Shown one piece after another: positions 8,366 to 16,192 of a DNA stretch of 64,000 nt (within the stretch, counting starts at the first letter, position 1; every line of letters begins with the position of its first letter). Source of the DNA: Vulcanimicrobium sp035943995 (GTDB lineage Bacteria; Vulcanimicrobiota; Vulcanimicrobiia; Vulcanimicrobiales; Vulcanimicrobiaceae); assembly GCA_035943995.1 (NCBI GenBank), contig DASZBS010000121.1, forward strand, positions 1 through 64,000, in the 5' to 3' direction. Both the position numbers and the translations under genes were made by a program. The notes beneath the pieces are model-generated. The model saw only the letters and a list, made by a program, of their open reading frames with translations. It made no database searches and was not told the origin of the DNA.

Positions 8366-8368
8366 GGT

Positions 8369-8384
8369 AGCGGAAACTTCCGCT
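8369..8384. other. Small inverted repeat between the methyltransferase pair and the sigma-factor gene
   Basis: AGCGGAA-AC-TTCCGCT is a 7-bp perfect inverted repeat directly after the methyltransferase stop codon and 27 bp before the sigma-factor start. It may help end the upstream transcript or act as an operator for the sigma operon. There is no T-tract. Confidence 0.25.
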
Positions 8385-8410
8385 TCGCGATGCGGTACTG
8401 AACCGGTAGG

Positions 8411-9067
8411 ATGGCTGTGCAATCAGTCCCCGACATGACGGACGAGCGGCTCGTCCAAGCGGTCCTCGACGGGGACCGCGACGCGTTCGGCGATCTCGTC
8501 GAGCGCTACAAGCGCGGCATCGCGTCGTTCATCGGCGCCTCGGTCCGCCAGCCGTCGGACGTCGCCGACCTGACGCAGGAGGCGTTCCTGCGCGCCTACG
8601 CCCATCTCGGGACGTTCAATCCCGACCTCGGGCGCTTCTCGACCTGGCTCTACCACATCGCGCGCAACGTCGTGCGCACGTTCCTGGGCCGCTCGCTGCG
8701 CCGCCCCGCGATCGCGGAGCTGGGCGAGGAGCAGACGCTCGAGAACACGCTGCCCGACGTCTCCCGCGACGGCGATCCCGCCGGCGGCGTGCTGCGCGCC
8801 GAAGCCGAAGCCGAGGTCCGCGCCGCGCTGGCCGAGCTCCCCGAGCGCACGCGCACGGTGCTCGCGCTGCGCTTCTACGACAACATGGACTACCAGACCA
8901 TCGCTTCCACGATGGGCTTGTCGCTGGGCAACGTGAAGACGCTGATCCACCGCGGCAAGCTCGCACTTGCGCACAAGCTGCGCGAACGTGAAGCGGTGGC
9001 CGAGGGAAAATGCGCGACCCGGACGTTCCGGGTGGTCGGAGGTCTCGGTGAGCTGCAGCTCGTCTGA
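8411..9067 (+). CDS. ECF-type RNA polymerase sigma factor
   Basis: 218 residues with sigma region 2 (DAFGDLVERY, then DLTQEAFLRAYAHL and FSTWLYHIARN, about residues 25-85) and region 4 (LPERTRTVLALRFYDNMDYQTIA followed by LGNVKTLIHRGK, about 140-190). It lacks regions 1 and 3, so it is an extracytoplasmic-function sigma factor. An anti-sigma gene overlaps its 3' end by 20 bp, the classic partner arrangement, and a membrane protein follows. The start at 8411 is not backed by a good ribosome-binding site; ATG at 8435 is an alternative. It probably responds to an envelope signal and may control its own operon. Confidence 0.9.
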   Translation: MAVQSVPDMTDERLVQAVLDGDRDAFGDLVERYKRGIASFIGASVRQPSDVADLTQEAFLRAYAHLGTFNPDLGRFSTWLYHIARNVVRTFLGRSLRRPAIAELGEEQTLENTLPDVSRDGDPAGGVLRAEAEAEVRAALAELPERTRTVLALRFYDNMDYQTIASTMGLSLGNVKTLIHRGKLALAHKLREREAVAEGKCATRTFRVVGGLGELQLV

Positions 9068-9587
9068 AGATCTCTTCGAGGCGTATCTCGACGGCACGCT
9101 CGTCCCCGCGCAGCGCGCCCGGCTGCTCACGCACCTGGCCGGCTGCGGCCCGTGCAAGGGTTTGCTCGACGAGCTGCGCGTGGTCGACGCGCTGGTCTCG
9201 TCGCCGCGGCACGTGGAGCTGCCCGCGAACTTCACCTTCGCGACGATGGCCGAGGTGCGGTCGCTACCGCGCCCGCACGTGTCGCCGGTCCCTGTGTACG
9301 CGTATCTCGTTTCGTACCTGGTCGCGGCGTGGCTACTGATCGGCGCGGGTTTCTTGTTCGCGTCGACGGCGATGCGGGCGTTCGGCGAGACGGCGCTCGA
9401 CGCCAGCGCGTCGATCGCGCGCGTGTTCGGGATCGTCGGCCATGCCGGCGCGCGCGTCGCCGGCGACTTCGGCGCGCTGGGCACAGTGCTCGGCGCCGCG
9501 ATCGTGTTGGATGTTGCGGTGGTGCTCGCGCTCGTCGTCGGTTTCGCCGTGGTGCGGCCGCGGCTGGCGGAGCGCCTCCGCTCGTGA
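9048..9587 (+). CDS. Membrane anti-sigma factor with zinc-finger motif
   Basis: 179 residues. The start is the GTG at 9048, with GGAGG at 9038-9042, giving a 20-bp overlap with the sigma gene. The cytoplasmic N-terminus has the HLAGCGPC motif (HxxxCxxC of zinc-associated anti-sigma domains, about residues 30-37) after an EAYLDGTL segment. Two hydrophobic segments follow (about 80-105 and 145-170), so it should sit in the inner membrane and sequester the sigma factor until a signal arrives. Its stop overlaps the GTG of the next gene. Confidence 0.82.
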   Translation: MSCSSSEDLFEAYLDGTLVPAQRARLLTHLAGCGPCKGLLDELRVVDALVSSPRHVELPANFTFATMAEVRSLPRPHVSPVPVYAYLVSYLVAAWLLIGAGFLFASTAMRAFGETALDASASIARVFGIVGHAGARVAGDFGALGTVLGAAIVLDVAVVLALVVGFAVVRPRLAERLRS

Positions 9588-10441
9588 ACGTTCGCCTCGT
9601 CGCGCTGCTGACGAGCCTTTTCGCGCTGCTGAACGTGCTGTTCGCGCAGCCCGCCGCCGCGCGGGGCAGCGACCGCGGCGAAACCACGGTTTCGCAAAAC
9701 GTCTACGTCGCGCCGGACCAGGTGATCGACGGCGACCTCGACGTCATCTTCGGCGACGCGGAGGTCGCCGGCATCGTCAAGGGTGACTGCAACACGGTCT
9801 TCGGCCGCTGCACGGTCACCGGTAACGGCCAGGTGCTCGGCAAGATCAACAGCTTCACCAACGACGGCGTCCGGACGTTCGTGCCGTGGGCCGTCGGCAA
9901 GGAGTACGGGATCGACGCGCTCGCCGAGCAGGACCATCGCCTGCTGGTGAAGCTCGCCGCGAGCGCCGTCGTCGTGCTGATGTTCTTGCTCTTCCCGCTG
10001 CGCATGCGCGTCGCGCTCGACCGCGTCGAGAGGCATCCGGCGCTCTCCGCGGCGACCGGCGCGGTGGCGGTGGTGTTGATCGTCCCGGTCGCGCTGCTGC
10101 TGATCGTGAGCATCATCGGGATCCCGCTGGTCGTGCTCGAGATCGCGGCGCTGTTCGCCGGCGTCTGGATCGGCACGGGCGCCGTCTCGCTGGTGGTCGG
10201 CCGGCGCCTCTCGGAGCTGGTCATGCCGGCGTCGACGCCGTCGCCGCTGTTCGCGCTGATCCTCGGGCTGGTCGTCGTGTCATCCGCCGAGATCTTGCCG
10301 ATCGTCGGCTGGGCGGTGACCGCGCTCGTGTGGCTGGTCGGCCTCGGCTCGGCGATCCTGTCGTTCATCCGCTCGACGCGGCTCGATGCGGTGGTGCCGC
10401 GCGCCTCGGTCGGCGGCCCGCCGATGACCGGACGATACTGA
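9584..10441 (+). CDS. Bactofilin-like polymer-forming domain protein with membrane segments
   Basis: 285 residues from a GTG overlapping the anti-sigma stop (GTGA). A signal-peptide-like N-terminus (LLTSLFALLNVLFAQPAAA) is followed by a short beta-solenoid stretch of alternating hydrophobics and glycines (IDGDLDVIFGDAEVAGIV, then GDCNTVFGRCTVTGNG) resembling bactofilin/polymer-forming domains. Three or four transmembrane segments occupy about residues 125-265. Third gene of the sigma/anti-sigma operon, so it is likely either a sensor or an effector of the envelope response. The function is inferred from context only. Confidence 0.6.
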   Translation: MNVRLVALLTSLFALLNVLFAQPAAARGSDRGETTVSQNVYVAPDQVIDGDLDVIFGDAEVAGIVKGDCNTVFGRCTVTGNGQVLGKINSFTNDGVRTFVPWAVGKEYGIDALAEQDHRLLVKLAASAVVVLMFLLFPLRMRVALDRVERHPALSAATGAVAVVLIVPVALLLIVSIIGIPLVVLEIAALFAGVWIGTGAVSLVVGRRLSELVMPASTPSPLFALILGLVVVSSAEILPIVGWAVTALVWLVGLGSAILSFIRSTRLDAVVPRASVGGPPMTGRY

Positions 10442-10527
10442 CCGACCGGCCGGCTTCGCCGCGCTTGAAGATGAACGCGAGGTTAGGCCGGACGGAATGA
10501 CGCGGTCCGCGGAACGAACTGCAACGC

Positions 10528-11385
10528 GTGCTGCTGGTGTCATTGTGCAACGTCGAGACGCGCGCGTCGCCGAGCTTGCTTTTAGTCGATCCCGCCTCGT
10601 GGGCGATCATGCCGCTCGAGGTTGCGGCGGGAATCGGCGCGACCGGCATCTGCAGGGTCGGCGACGAGATCTTCGTGGCCTGCCAAACCGCGGACGCGAC
10701 CGTCGCGGTGCTCGACGCCGGCACGCTGCGAGCGCAGGGTGAAGCGCGCTTGCCGGGTGCGCGCGACGCGCACTCGATCGCGGCGTGGAACGGCGTCGTC
10801 GCGGTCGCCTCGACCGGTACCGACGAAGTGCTCTGGTACCGGTACGACGGCGAAGCGTTCGTCGACCGGACGGTGCTCTGGGCGCACGGCGCGGCGCGCA
10901 AGGACACGGTGCACGCCAACGGGCTCACCGCGCACGGAGAAGCGCTGGTCTGCTGCGCGTTCGGACAGCGACCGTCCGAGACCGATCTGTGGTCCGAGTC
11001 GCAGGGCGGCTTCGTCTACGACATCGTGAACGAACGCACGCTGCTCGGCGGCCTCGCCCATCCGCACAGCGTCGCGTTCCTCGACGACGAGCTCATGGTG
11101 TGCGAGTCGTCGCACCGCTGTCTTCGCTCCGCCGTGCGTCCCCTGGTGGAGCTTGACGGCTACACGCGCGGCGTCGCGTTCCTCGACGGCGAACGTGTCG
11201 TCATCGGAACCAGCGTCGCGCGCACGGCGTCGCGCAGTGGGAACCGGCTCCTCAACCCCGGGGCCGAAGGCAGCGCCTCGGGCAGCTGCGCGCTCCACGT
11301 CGCCGGCCTCGACGGAACCGTTCGAGCAACGGTCTTCTGCGAGGAGTACGGCCGCGAAATCTACGACGTCTTCCGGCTGCGCTGA
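10528..11385 (+). CDS. Beta-propeller-like protein, DUF4915/TIGR03032-like
   Basis: 285 residues from GTG at 10528. No signal peptide. The sequence shows repeated strand-turn units of the kind found in NHL/YncE-like propellers (LLVSLCNVETRASPSLLLVD, GDEIFVACQTADATVAVLD, HSIAAWNGVVAVASTGTDEV, HPHSVAFLDDELMVCESS, YTRGVAFLDGERVVIGTS). This order resembles DUF4915 proteins, some of which sit in glycan or tetratricopeptide clusters. No catalytic motif is evident. It stands alone on the plus strand after the sigma operon; the gaps to both neighbours are under 90 bp. Confidence 0.5.
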   Translation: MLLVSLCNVETRASPSLLLVDPASWAIMPLEVAAGIGATGICRVGDEIFVACQTADATVAVLDAGTLRAQGEARLPGARDAHSIAAWNGVVAVASTGTDEVLWYRYDGEAFVDRTVLWAHGAARKDTVHANGLTAHGEALVCCAFGQRPSETDLWSESQGGFVYDIVNERTLLGGLAHPHSVAFLDDELMVCESSHRCLRSAVRPLVELDGYTRGVAFLDGERVVIGTSVARTASRSGNRLLNPGAEGSASGSCALHVAGLDGTVRATVFCEEYGREIYDVFRLR

Positions 11386-11456
11386 AACCACGATCGTGAC
11401 GTTCGGCCGGGGCAGCGAGAGCGGGCGAGCGCCGGATCTCGGGGAATAGTGGCGAT

Positions 11457-12668
11457 ATGGACGTCCTGATGCCGCCGGCGCGCTTGGCGCGGCGTGTCCA
11501 ACGGCTCAAGCCCTCGACCATCCGCGAGATGCTCAAGGTCACCCAAGACCCGAGCGTGATCTCGTTCGGCGGGGGGCTGCCGGCCGCGGAGCTCTTCCCG
11601 GTGGACGACATCTCGGCCGCGCAGGACCGCGTCATGAAGACGCGCGGTGCGGCGGCGCTGCAGTACTCGGTGACCGACGGGATCGGCGAGCTGCGCGCGT
11701 GGGTCGCCGCGCGGATGCGCGCGCGCCACGGCGTCGACGCCGGCCCGGACGACGTCGTGATCACCGGCGGCTCGCAACAAGGACTCGACCTCTTCGCGCG
11801 CGTCTTCCTCGACGCCGACGACGTCGTCGCGCTGGAAAATCCGTCGTACCTCGGCGCGATCCAAGCCTTCGACGCGTACGAGCCCGGCTATCTCCCCATC
11901 GCGTCGGACGAGCACGGCATCATCCCCGACGCGCTCGACGCGGCGCTGCGCGCCGCCGACCCGCTGCCGAAGTTTCTGTACGTCGTCCCGAACTACGAAA
12001 ACCCCACCGGGAACACGCTCGCCGCCGAGCGCCGGCCGCGCATCGTCGAGATATGCGCGCGCTTCGGCGTGCCCATCCTCGAAGACGATCCGTACGGCGA
12101 GCTGTCGTTCGACCACGCTGCACCGCCACCGCTCCTCGCGGTTGCCGCGAGCGGTGCCGTGACGTATCTGGGCACCGGCTCGAAGATCGTCGCGCCGGGG
12201 TTGCGCATCGCGTGGATGGTGATCCCGGACCGCGACCTGCGCGAGAAGGTCGTCACCGCGAAACAAGGTGCGGACCTGCACTCCAGCTCCTACGCGCAAT
12301 ACGTCTTCCACGCGTACGTCGAGGACGATGCGCGGCTCGACGCGCACGTCGCGCGCGTTCGCGCGACGTATCGCGCGCGGCGCGACGCGATGCTCGCGGC
12401 GCTCGAGCGCGAGATGCCCGCGCACGTGCGCTGGAACGTCCCCGACGGCGGGATGTTCTTGTGGGCGACCGTCGGCGCGGGGGTCGACACCGAAGAGCTG
12501 TTCCGATGCGCGGTGCGCGACGGGGTGGTGTTCGTGCCGGGGCGGCCGTTCTACCCGAACAAAGAGCGCGGCGACGGGATGCGGCTCAACTTCTCGGCGA
12601 TGCCCGAGCCGCGCATCGCCGAAGGGATCGCGCGCTTGGCGCGCGCGCTGCGGCAAACCCAGGGATAG
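11457..12668 (+). CDS. PLP-dependent class I/II aminotransferase (2-aminoadipate/aromatic type)
   Basis: 403 residues. Fold-type I aminotransferase: SVISFGGGLPAAELFP near the N-terminus, ALQYSVTDGIGELRAW, TGGSQQGLDLFARVF, PNYENPTGNT, ILEDDPYGELSF with the PLP-contacting Asp-Tyr, and the Schiff-base lysine in GTGSKIVAPGLRIAWM. The pattern matches the LysN/MocR-tail group that handles 2-aminoadipate, aromatic or branched-chain amino acids. Its stop lies 3 bp from the convergent cyclase gene's stop. Nothing nearby fixes its substrate; a role in sugar biosynthesis is unlikely because sugar aminotransferases belong to the DegT group. Confidence 0.82.
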   Translation: MDVLMPPARLARRVQRLKPSTIREMLKVTQDPSVISFGGGLPAAELFPVDDISAAQDRVMKTRGAAALQYSVTDGIGELRAWVAARMRARHGVDAGPDDVVITGGSQQGLDLFARVFLDADDVVALENPSYLGAIQAFDAYEPGYLPIASDEHGIIPDALDAALRAADPLPKFLYVVPNYENPTGNTLAAERRPRIVEICARFGVPILEDDPYGELSFDHAAPPPLLAVAASGAVTYLGTGSKIVAPGLRIAWMVIPDRDLREKVVTAKQGADLHSSSYAQYVFHAYVEDDARLDAHVARVRATYRARRDAMLAALEREMPAHVRWNVPDGGMFLWATVGAGVDTEELFRCAVRDGVVFVPGRPFYPNKERGDGMRLNFSAMPEPRIAEGIARLARALRQTQG

Positions 12669-12671
12669 CCT

Positions 12672-13757
12672 TCAGGGCGCGAAGGCGTCTTCAGTCGCGA
12701 TATACTCCGCGATCATCGCCTCGAGCGCCGCGTCGAGCGCGGTCGGGACCACGCGCACGTCGCCCAGCGCGTGCGCGAGGACGAGCGCGACCGTGCCCGC
12801 CGCCGCTTTCTTGTCGCGTCGCATCGCCGCGGCGATCGCGGTAGCGTCGTACGCGCGAGCCGGGCGGAAGGCGAAGCTGCGCGCGACGAACGCGTGGACC
12901 TCGTCGTAGACCGCGCGGTCGAGCAGCCCCAGCCGCCACGCCGTGAAGTTCGCGACGTCGACGCCCCACGCGACGGCGAGCCCGTGCGGGACGGCGTTGC
13001 GGGTCACGGACTCCAGCGCGTGCCCGAACGTGTGCCCGTAGTTGAGGATCCGGCGCAGATCGCGCTCGTGCTCGTCGAGCTCGATGATCCGCCGTTTCGT
13101 TTCGAGGCTCGCGCGCACGTGCGCGCCCAGCGACGGCCCGCCGAAGCCGCCCGCGGTCACGTCGTCGCGTAAGCGCGCGAACGCGGCGGGCGAGTCGACG
13201 ATCGCGAGCTTGAGCATCTCGCCGTAGCCCGAGCGCACGTCGTCGGCGGCGAGCGTGTCGACGAAGCGCTCGCACACGAGCACGCGCCGCGGCGACTGGA
13301 ACGTCCCGATCTGGTTCTTGAACGCGCCCAGGTTGACGGCGCACTTCGCGCCGATGCAGCTGTCGGCCATCGCGAGCAGCGTGGTCGGCACGTAGACGTA
13401 CGGCACGCCGCGGTACCACAGGTGCGCGCTCAGCGTCGCGACGTCTTGCACGATGCCGCCGCCGATCGCCACGATCGTCGTGCGCTTGTCGCCGCGCGCG
13501 GCCTGCAGCGCGAGGAGCGCGCGCTCCACGCCGTGCAGCGTCTTCTCGGCCTCCGTCGCGGGCATCACGTGCCGCGGCGCGCCGGCGAACGGCGCGAACG
13601 CGTCGCCGTACAGCGCCGCGACGCGCGCGTCGACGATGACGAACGGGTCGGGGATCGCGGCGACCGCCGCCGCCAGCGGCGCGACGCCGGCGAACGGTTC
13701 GACGGCGTAGTCGCCTTGCGACGACGCGATCGTCAGCGGCGCGTCGCGGGCGATCAT
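12672..13757 (-). CDS. 3-dehydroquinate synthase-like sugar-phosphate cyclase
   Basis: 361 residues from ATG at 13757 (ATGA overlap with the SDR). It has the AroB-family NAD motif AIGGGIVQDVATL (about 97-109), RGVPYVYVPTTLLAMADS (about 116-133), KNQIGTFQSP, and likely metal ligands E180 (SGYGEMLK), H242/H246 (NYGHTFGH) and H258. It departs from ordinary AroB in two signatures: GAKCAVN where AroB has GGKTxVN, and HGLAVA where AroB has HGEAVA. Together with its place in a glycan cassette rather than with shikimate genes, this suggests a paralogous cyclase making a cyclitol or related carbocycle from a sugar phosphate. Plain dehydroquinate synthase activity remains possible. Confidence 0.72.
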   Translation of the reverse strand: MIARDAPLTIASSQGDYAVEPFAGVAPLAAAVAAIPDPFVIVDARVAALYGDAFAPFAGAPRHVMPATEAEKTLHGVERALLALQAARGDKRTTIVAIGGGIVQDVATLSAHLWYRGVPYVYVPTTLLAMADSCIGAKCAVNLGAFKNQIGTFQSPRRVLVCERFVDTLAADDVRSGYGEMLKLAIVDSPAAFARLRDDVTAGGFGGPSLGAHVRASLETKRRIIELDEHERDLRRILNYGHTFGHALESVTRNAVPHGLAVAWGVDVANFTAWRLGLLDRAVYDEVHAFVARSFAFRPARAYDATAIAAAMRRDKKAAAGTVALVLAHALGDVRVVPTALDAALEAMIAEYIATEDAFAP

Positions 13758-14425
13758 TGGATCAGGAAACCGCCGTCGATGACGATCGTTTGGCCGTTGA
13801 CGTAGGTGTTCGCTTCGCCGCCGAGCCACGCCGCCAAGACGGCGATCTCGCCGGTCGACGCGAGCCGTCCGAGCGGAACCTGCGCGCACAGCGCGGCGAG
13901 CTGCTCCGGGGTGTTGTTGCGCCGGGTGAGGTCGGTGTCGACGAAGCCCGGCGCGACGGCGTTGCACAGCACGTTGTTCGGGCCGTACTCGATCGCCGCC
14001 GTTTTGGTGAGCCCGATGAGGCCCGCTTTAGTCGCCGTGTACGCGCCGCGCGCCGCGCGGCTCTTGATGCCGTACACCGAAGCGACGTTCACGATACGGC
14101 CCCAGCGGCGCTCCGCCATCGGCCCGGCGAAGCGGCGCACCAGCGCCCACACCGAGAACAAATTCGTCTCCATCATGCGGCGCAGGTCGGCATCGGGCAG
14201 CGCGTCGATGCGCCCGAGCACGTTCTCACCGGCGTTGTTGACCAGCACGTCGATCGCGCCGAGATCGGCGCGCGCGCAGAACCGTGCGACGGACGCCGGA
14301 TCGGAAAGATCGAGCTCGGCGCGCGGCGGCGCGACGACGCGCCACCCGTCGGCGCGGTAGCGCGCCGCGACCGCGGCGCCGATGCCCCGCGCGGCCCCCG
14401 TGACGAGGACGCTACGAGCGGACAG
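13754..14425 (-). CDS. Short-chain dehydrogenase/reductase (FabG-like), apparent CTG start
   Basis: The reading frame encodes a complete classical SDR only if translation starts upstream of the first GTG (14248). Codons from CTG at 14425 give SARSVLVTGAARGIGAAV with the full TGxxxGIG cofactor motif (about residues 9-16), then NNAG (62-65), a catalytic Ser in NVASVYG, and YTATK (YxxxK). An in-frame stop lies at 14509-14507, and no ATG, GTG or TTG occurs between it and 14248. CTG at 14425 overlaps the preceding glycosyltransferase gene, and GAGG is about 10 nt upstream. From CTG the protein is 223 residues. It likely oxidises or reduces a hydroxyl of the cyclase-derived product. A sequencing error that removed an ATG/GTG cannot be excluded. 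Confidence 0.72.
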   Translation of the reverse strand: MSARSVLVTGAARGIGAAVAARYRADGWRVVAPPRAELDLSDPASVARFCARADLGAIDVLVNNAGENVLGRIDALPDADLRRMMETNLFSVWALVRRFAGPMAERRWGRIVNVASVYGIKSRAARGAYTATKAGLIGLTKTAAIEYGPNNVLCNAVAPGFVDTDLTRRNNTPEQLAALCAQVPLGRLASTGEIAVLAAWLGGEANTYVNGQTIVIDGGFLIQ

Positions 14426-15380
14426 GGTCGAGGGCCTCGTGCGCGTCGTCGAACCCGTGCTCCGCGCTGACGATGAACGACGGCCGGGCGCGCACCTCTT
14501 CGAAGATCATGCCGACGTACTCGCTGATGATGCCCAAGAACAGGAACAGCAGGCCGAACATCAGCAGGATGAGCGCGACGATCGTGCCGTAGCCGGCGAA
14601 GGGGACGCCGAACGAGAACCAATCGATCGCGAGCAAGACGATCGCGACGAACGACGCCGCGGAGAGCGCGAGCCCGAACATCGGGATGAACTTGAGCGGC
14701 GCGACCGAGCTGGCGATGATCCCGTTGAATGCGAAGCGGACGTTGCGGAAGAACGCGTAGGTCGACTTTCCGCCGTGTCGCGGCGCCCGCGTGTGCTCGA
14801 CGCCGATCGACCTGAAGCCGATCCAGCCCCACATCGTGCGCATCATGCGGTTGCGCTCGTGCATCGCGTTGAGCGCCTCGTACGCGCGGCGGTCGACGAG
14901 CCGGAAATCGCTCACGTTGCGCGGCACCGGGCGATCGTTGAGCTTGTTGATCAGCCAGTAGAACCACGCCGTCGCCGTGCGCCGCAGCGCGCTCTCGTCC
15001 GTGCGGCGGGTGATCACGCCGTAGACGTTCTCGTAGCCCTCTTCCCAGCGCTCGATGAAGCGCGGGATCACCTCGGGCGGATCCTGCAGGTCGGCGCACA
15101 TGATGACCGCAGCGTCGCCGCTCGCGTGGCGCAGCCCGGCGGTCACCGCGCCTTCGGCACCGAAATTGCGCGAGAGCCGCAGGACCTTGAAGCGCGGGTC
15201 GCGCGCGCGAATCGCGAGCAGCTTCTCGTACGTGTCGTCGGCGGAGCCGTTCTCGACGATGATCGCTTCGAAGCCGTAGCGCGGTGCGAGGGAGGCGAAG
15301 ACCACCTGCAAACGCGCGGCGAGCTCGTTCACGCACTCCGTTTCGTTGAACGCGGGCACGACGACCGAGATGAGCCGCAC
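14412..15380 (-). CDS. GT2 glycosyltransferase, GtrB/ArnC-like polyprenyl-phosphate type
   Basis: 322 residues from GTG at 15380, five bases after the aldolase stop (a TTG at 15416 is an alternative). N-terminal GT-A domain: ISVVVPAFNETECVNEL, IIVENGSADDTYEKL, the FGAEGAVTAGLRHASGDA segment and MCADLQDPPEVI with the DxD-like metal motif. The C-terminus has two membrane segments (about 225-250 and 262-295) and the EVRARP tail usual for GtrB/ArnC/DPM1-like enzymes that move a sugar onto undecaprenyl phosphate. It probably loads the sugar made by its operon partners onto the lipid carrier. Confidence 0.8.
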   Translation of the reverse strand: MRLISVVVPAFNETECVNELAARLQVVFASLAPRYGFEAIIVENGSADDTYEKLLAIRARDPRFKVLRLSRNFGAEGAVTAGLRHASGDAAVIMCADLQDPPEVIPRFIERWEEGYENVYGVITRRTDESALRRTATAWFYWLINKLNDRPVPRNVSDFRLVDRRAYEALNAMHERNRMMRTMWGWIGFRSIGVEHTRAPRHGGKSTYAFFRNVRFAFNGIIASSVAPLKFIPMFGLALSAASFVAIVLLAIDWFSFGVPFAGYGTIVALILLMFGLLFLFLGIISEYVGMIFEEVRARPSFIVSAEHGFDDAHEALDPVRS

Positions 15381-15385
15381 GCCGC

Positions 15386-16192
15386 TCAGTGCACCGGCAG
15401 CTTGAGCACGTTCCAACGCTTCTCCAGCATCTCGATGCGCTTGTCGTCCTCGCTCTGGATCGAGCCGTAGTACGCGCGTTTGTTGATCAGCCAGAGCAGC
15501 TCGAAGTGGACCGCGTTGAGCAGGCCTTGCTCGATCGACGGCTCGTCGAGCGCCGAGGCCGCGAAGACGACCTTGCGCGTCTCGAACCGCGTCAAATGCG
15601 TGGCGCGGACGCGGCGCAGCGCCGGTATCGCGTCGCGCGACACACCGCCGCCGACGACGAGGTCGAGCCCCACGGCGCGGCAGCGGCGAGCGACGTCCAC
15701 CACCCGGTCGGTCACGTCGTCGTCGTTGATGCTGTCGCGGTCGTGTCCCAGCGAGCCGACGAAATCGACGCGCCCGAAGACGATCCCGTTCGCGCCCGGC
15801 GTGCGCGCGGCGAGCTCGACGATCGCCGCCCGGTTGTCGTAGCCGGTGATCGTCTCCAGGTTGAACAGAAAGTCGGCGTCGCGCGCTTCGTCCGCGCTGT
15901 ACACCGCCTGTTTGGCGGCGACGTACTTCGAGAGCGCGTACGCGGTCTCGACCATCGGCGCGACGATGTAGCGCACCCCGATCTGCTTGGCCTCCAGCAG
16001 GTCGCGCATCGCTTCGCAGCCGCCGATCTTGACCGTCAGCTGCAGGTTTGCGGCGCGCGCGATCTCGAGCAGGCGAAGCAACTCGTCGACCCGCGTGCCT
16101 TCCGCCTCGAACTCTGCTTTCACCGACACGTAGCCGTAGCTGTCGACGCCGCGGCGCAAGATATCGACCATCTGGCGCTCCGTCGCGTTCAT
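15386..16192 (-). CDS. HpcH/HpaI-family aldolase (citrate lyase-like)
   Basis: 268 residues, ATG at 16192 overlapping the ThDP-enzyme stop (ATGA). The TIM-barrel enzyme family cleaves or forms C-C bonds with pyruvate-like enolates using a divalent metal. The metal-binding positions appear as E113 (NLETITGYDN) and D143 (FGRVDFVGS); a VKIGGCEA strand lies near 54-61. In a glycan cassette it might build a 2-keto-3-deoxy acid or extend a keto-sugar with pyruvate. The combination with a ThDP enzyme, SDR and cyclase in one coupled operon argues for a dedicated sugar pathway. Exact reaction unknown. Confidence 0.72.
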   Translation of the reverse strand: MNATERQMVDILRRGVDSYGYVSVKAEFEAEGTRVDELLRLLEIARAANLQLTVKIGGCEAMRDLLEAKQIGVRYIVAPMVETAYALSKYVAAKQAVYSADEARDADFLFNLETITGYDNRAAIVELAARTPGANGIVFGRVDFVGSLGHDRDSINDDDVTDRVVDVARRCRAVGLDLVVGGGVSRDAIPALRRVRATHLTRFETRKVVFAASALDEPSIEQGLLNAVHFELLWLINKRAYYGSIQSEDDKRIEMLEKRWNVLKLPVH

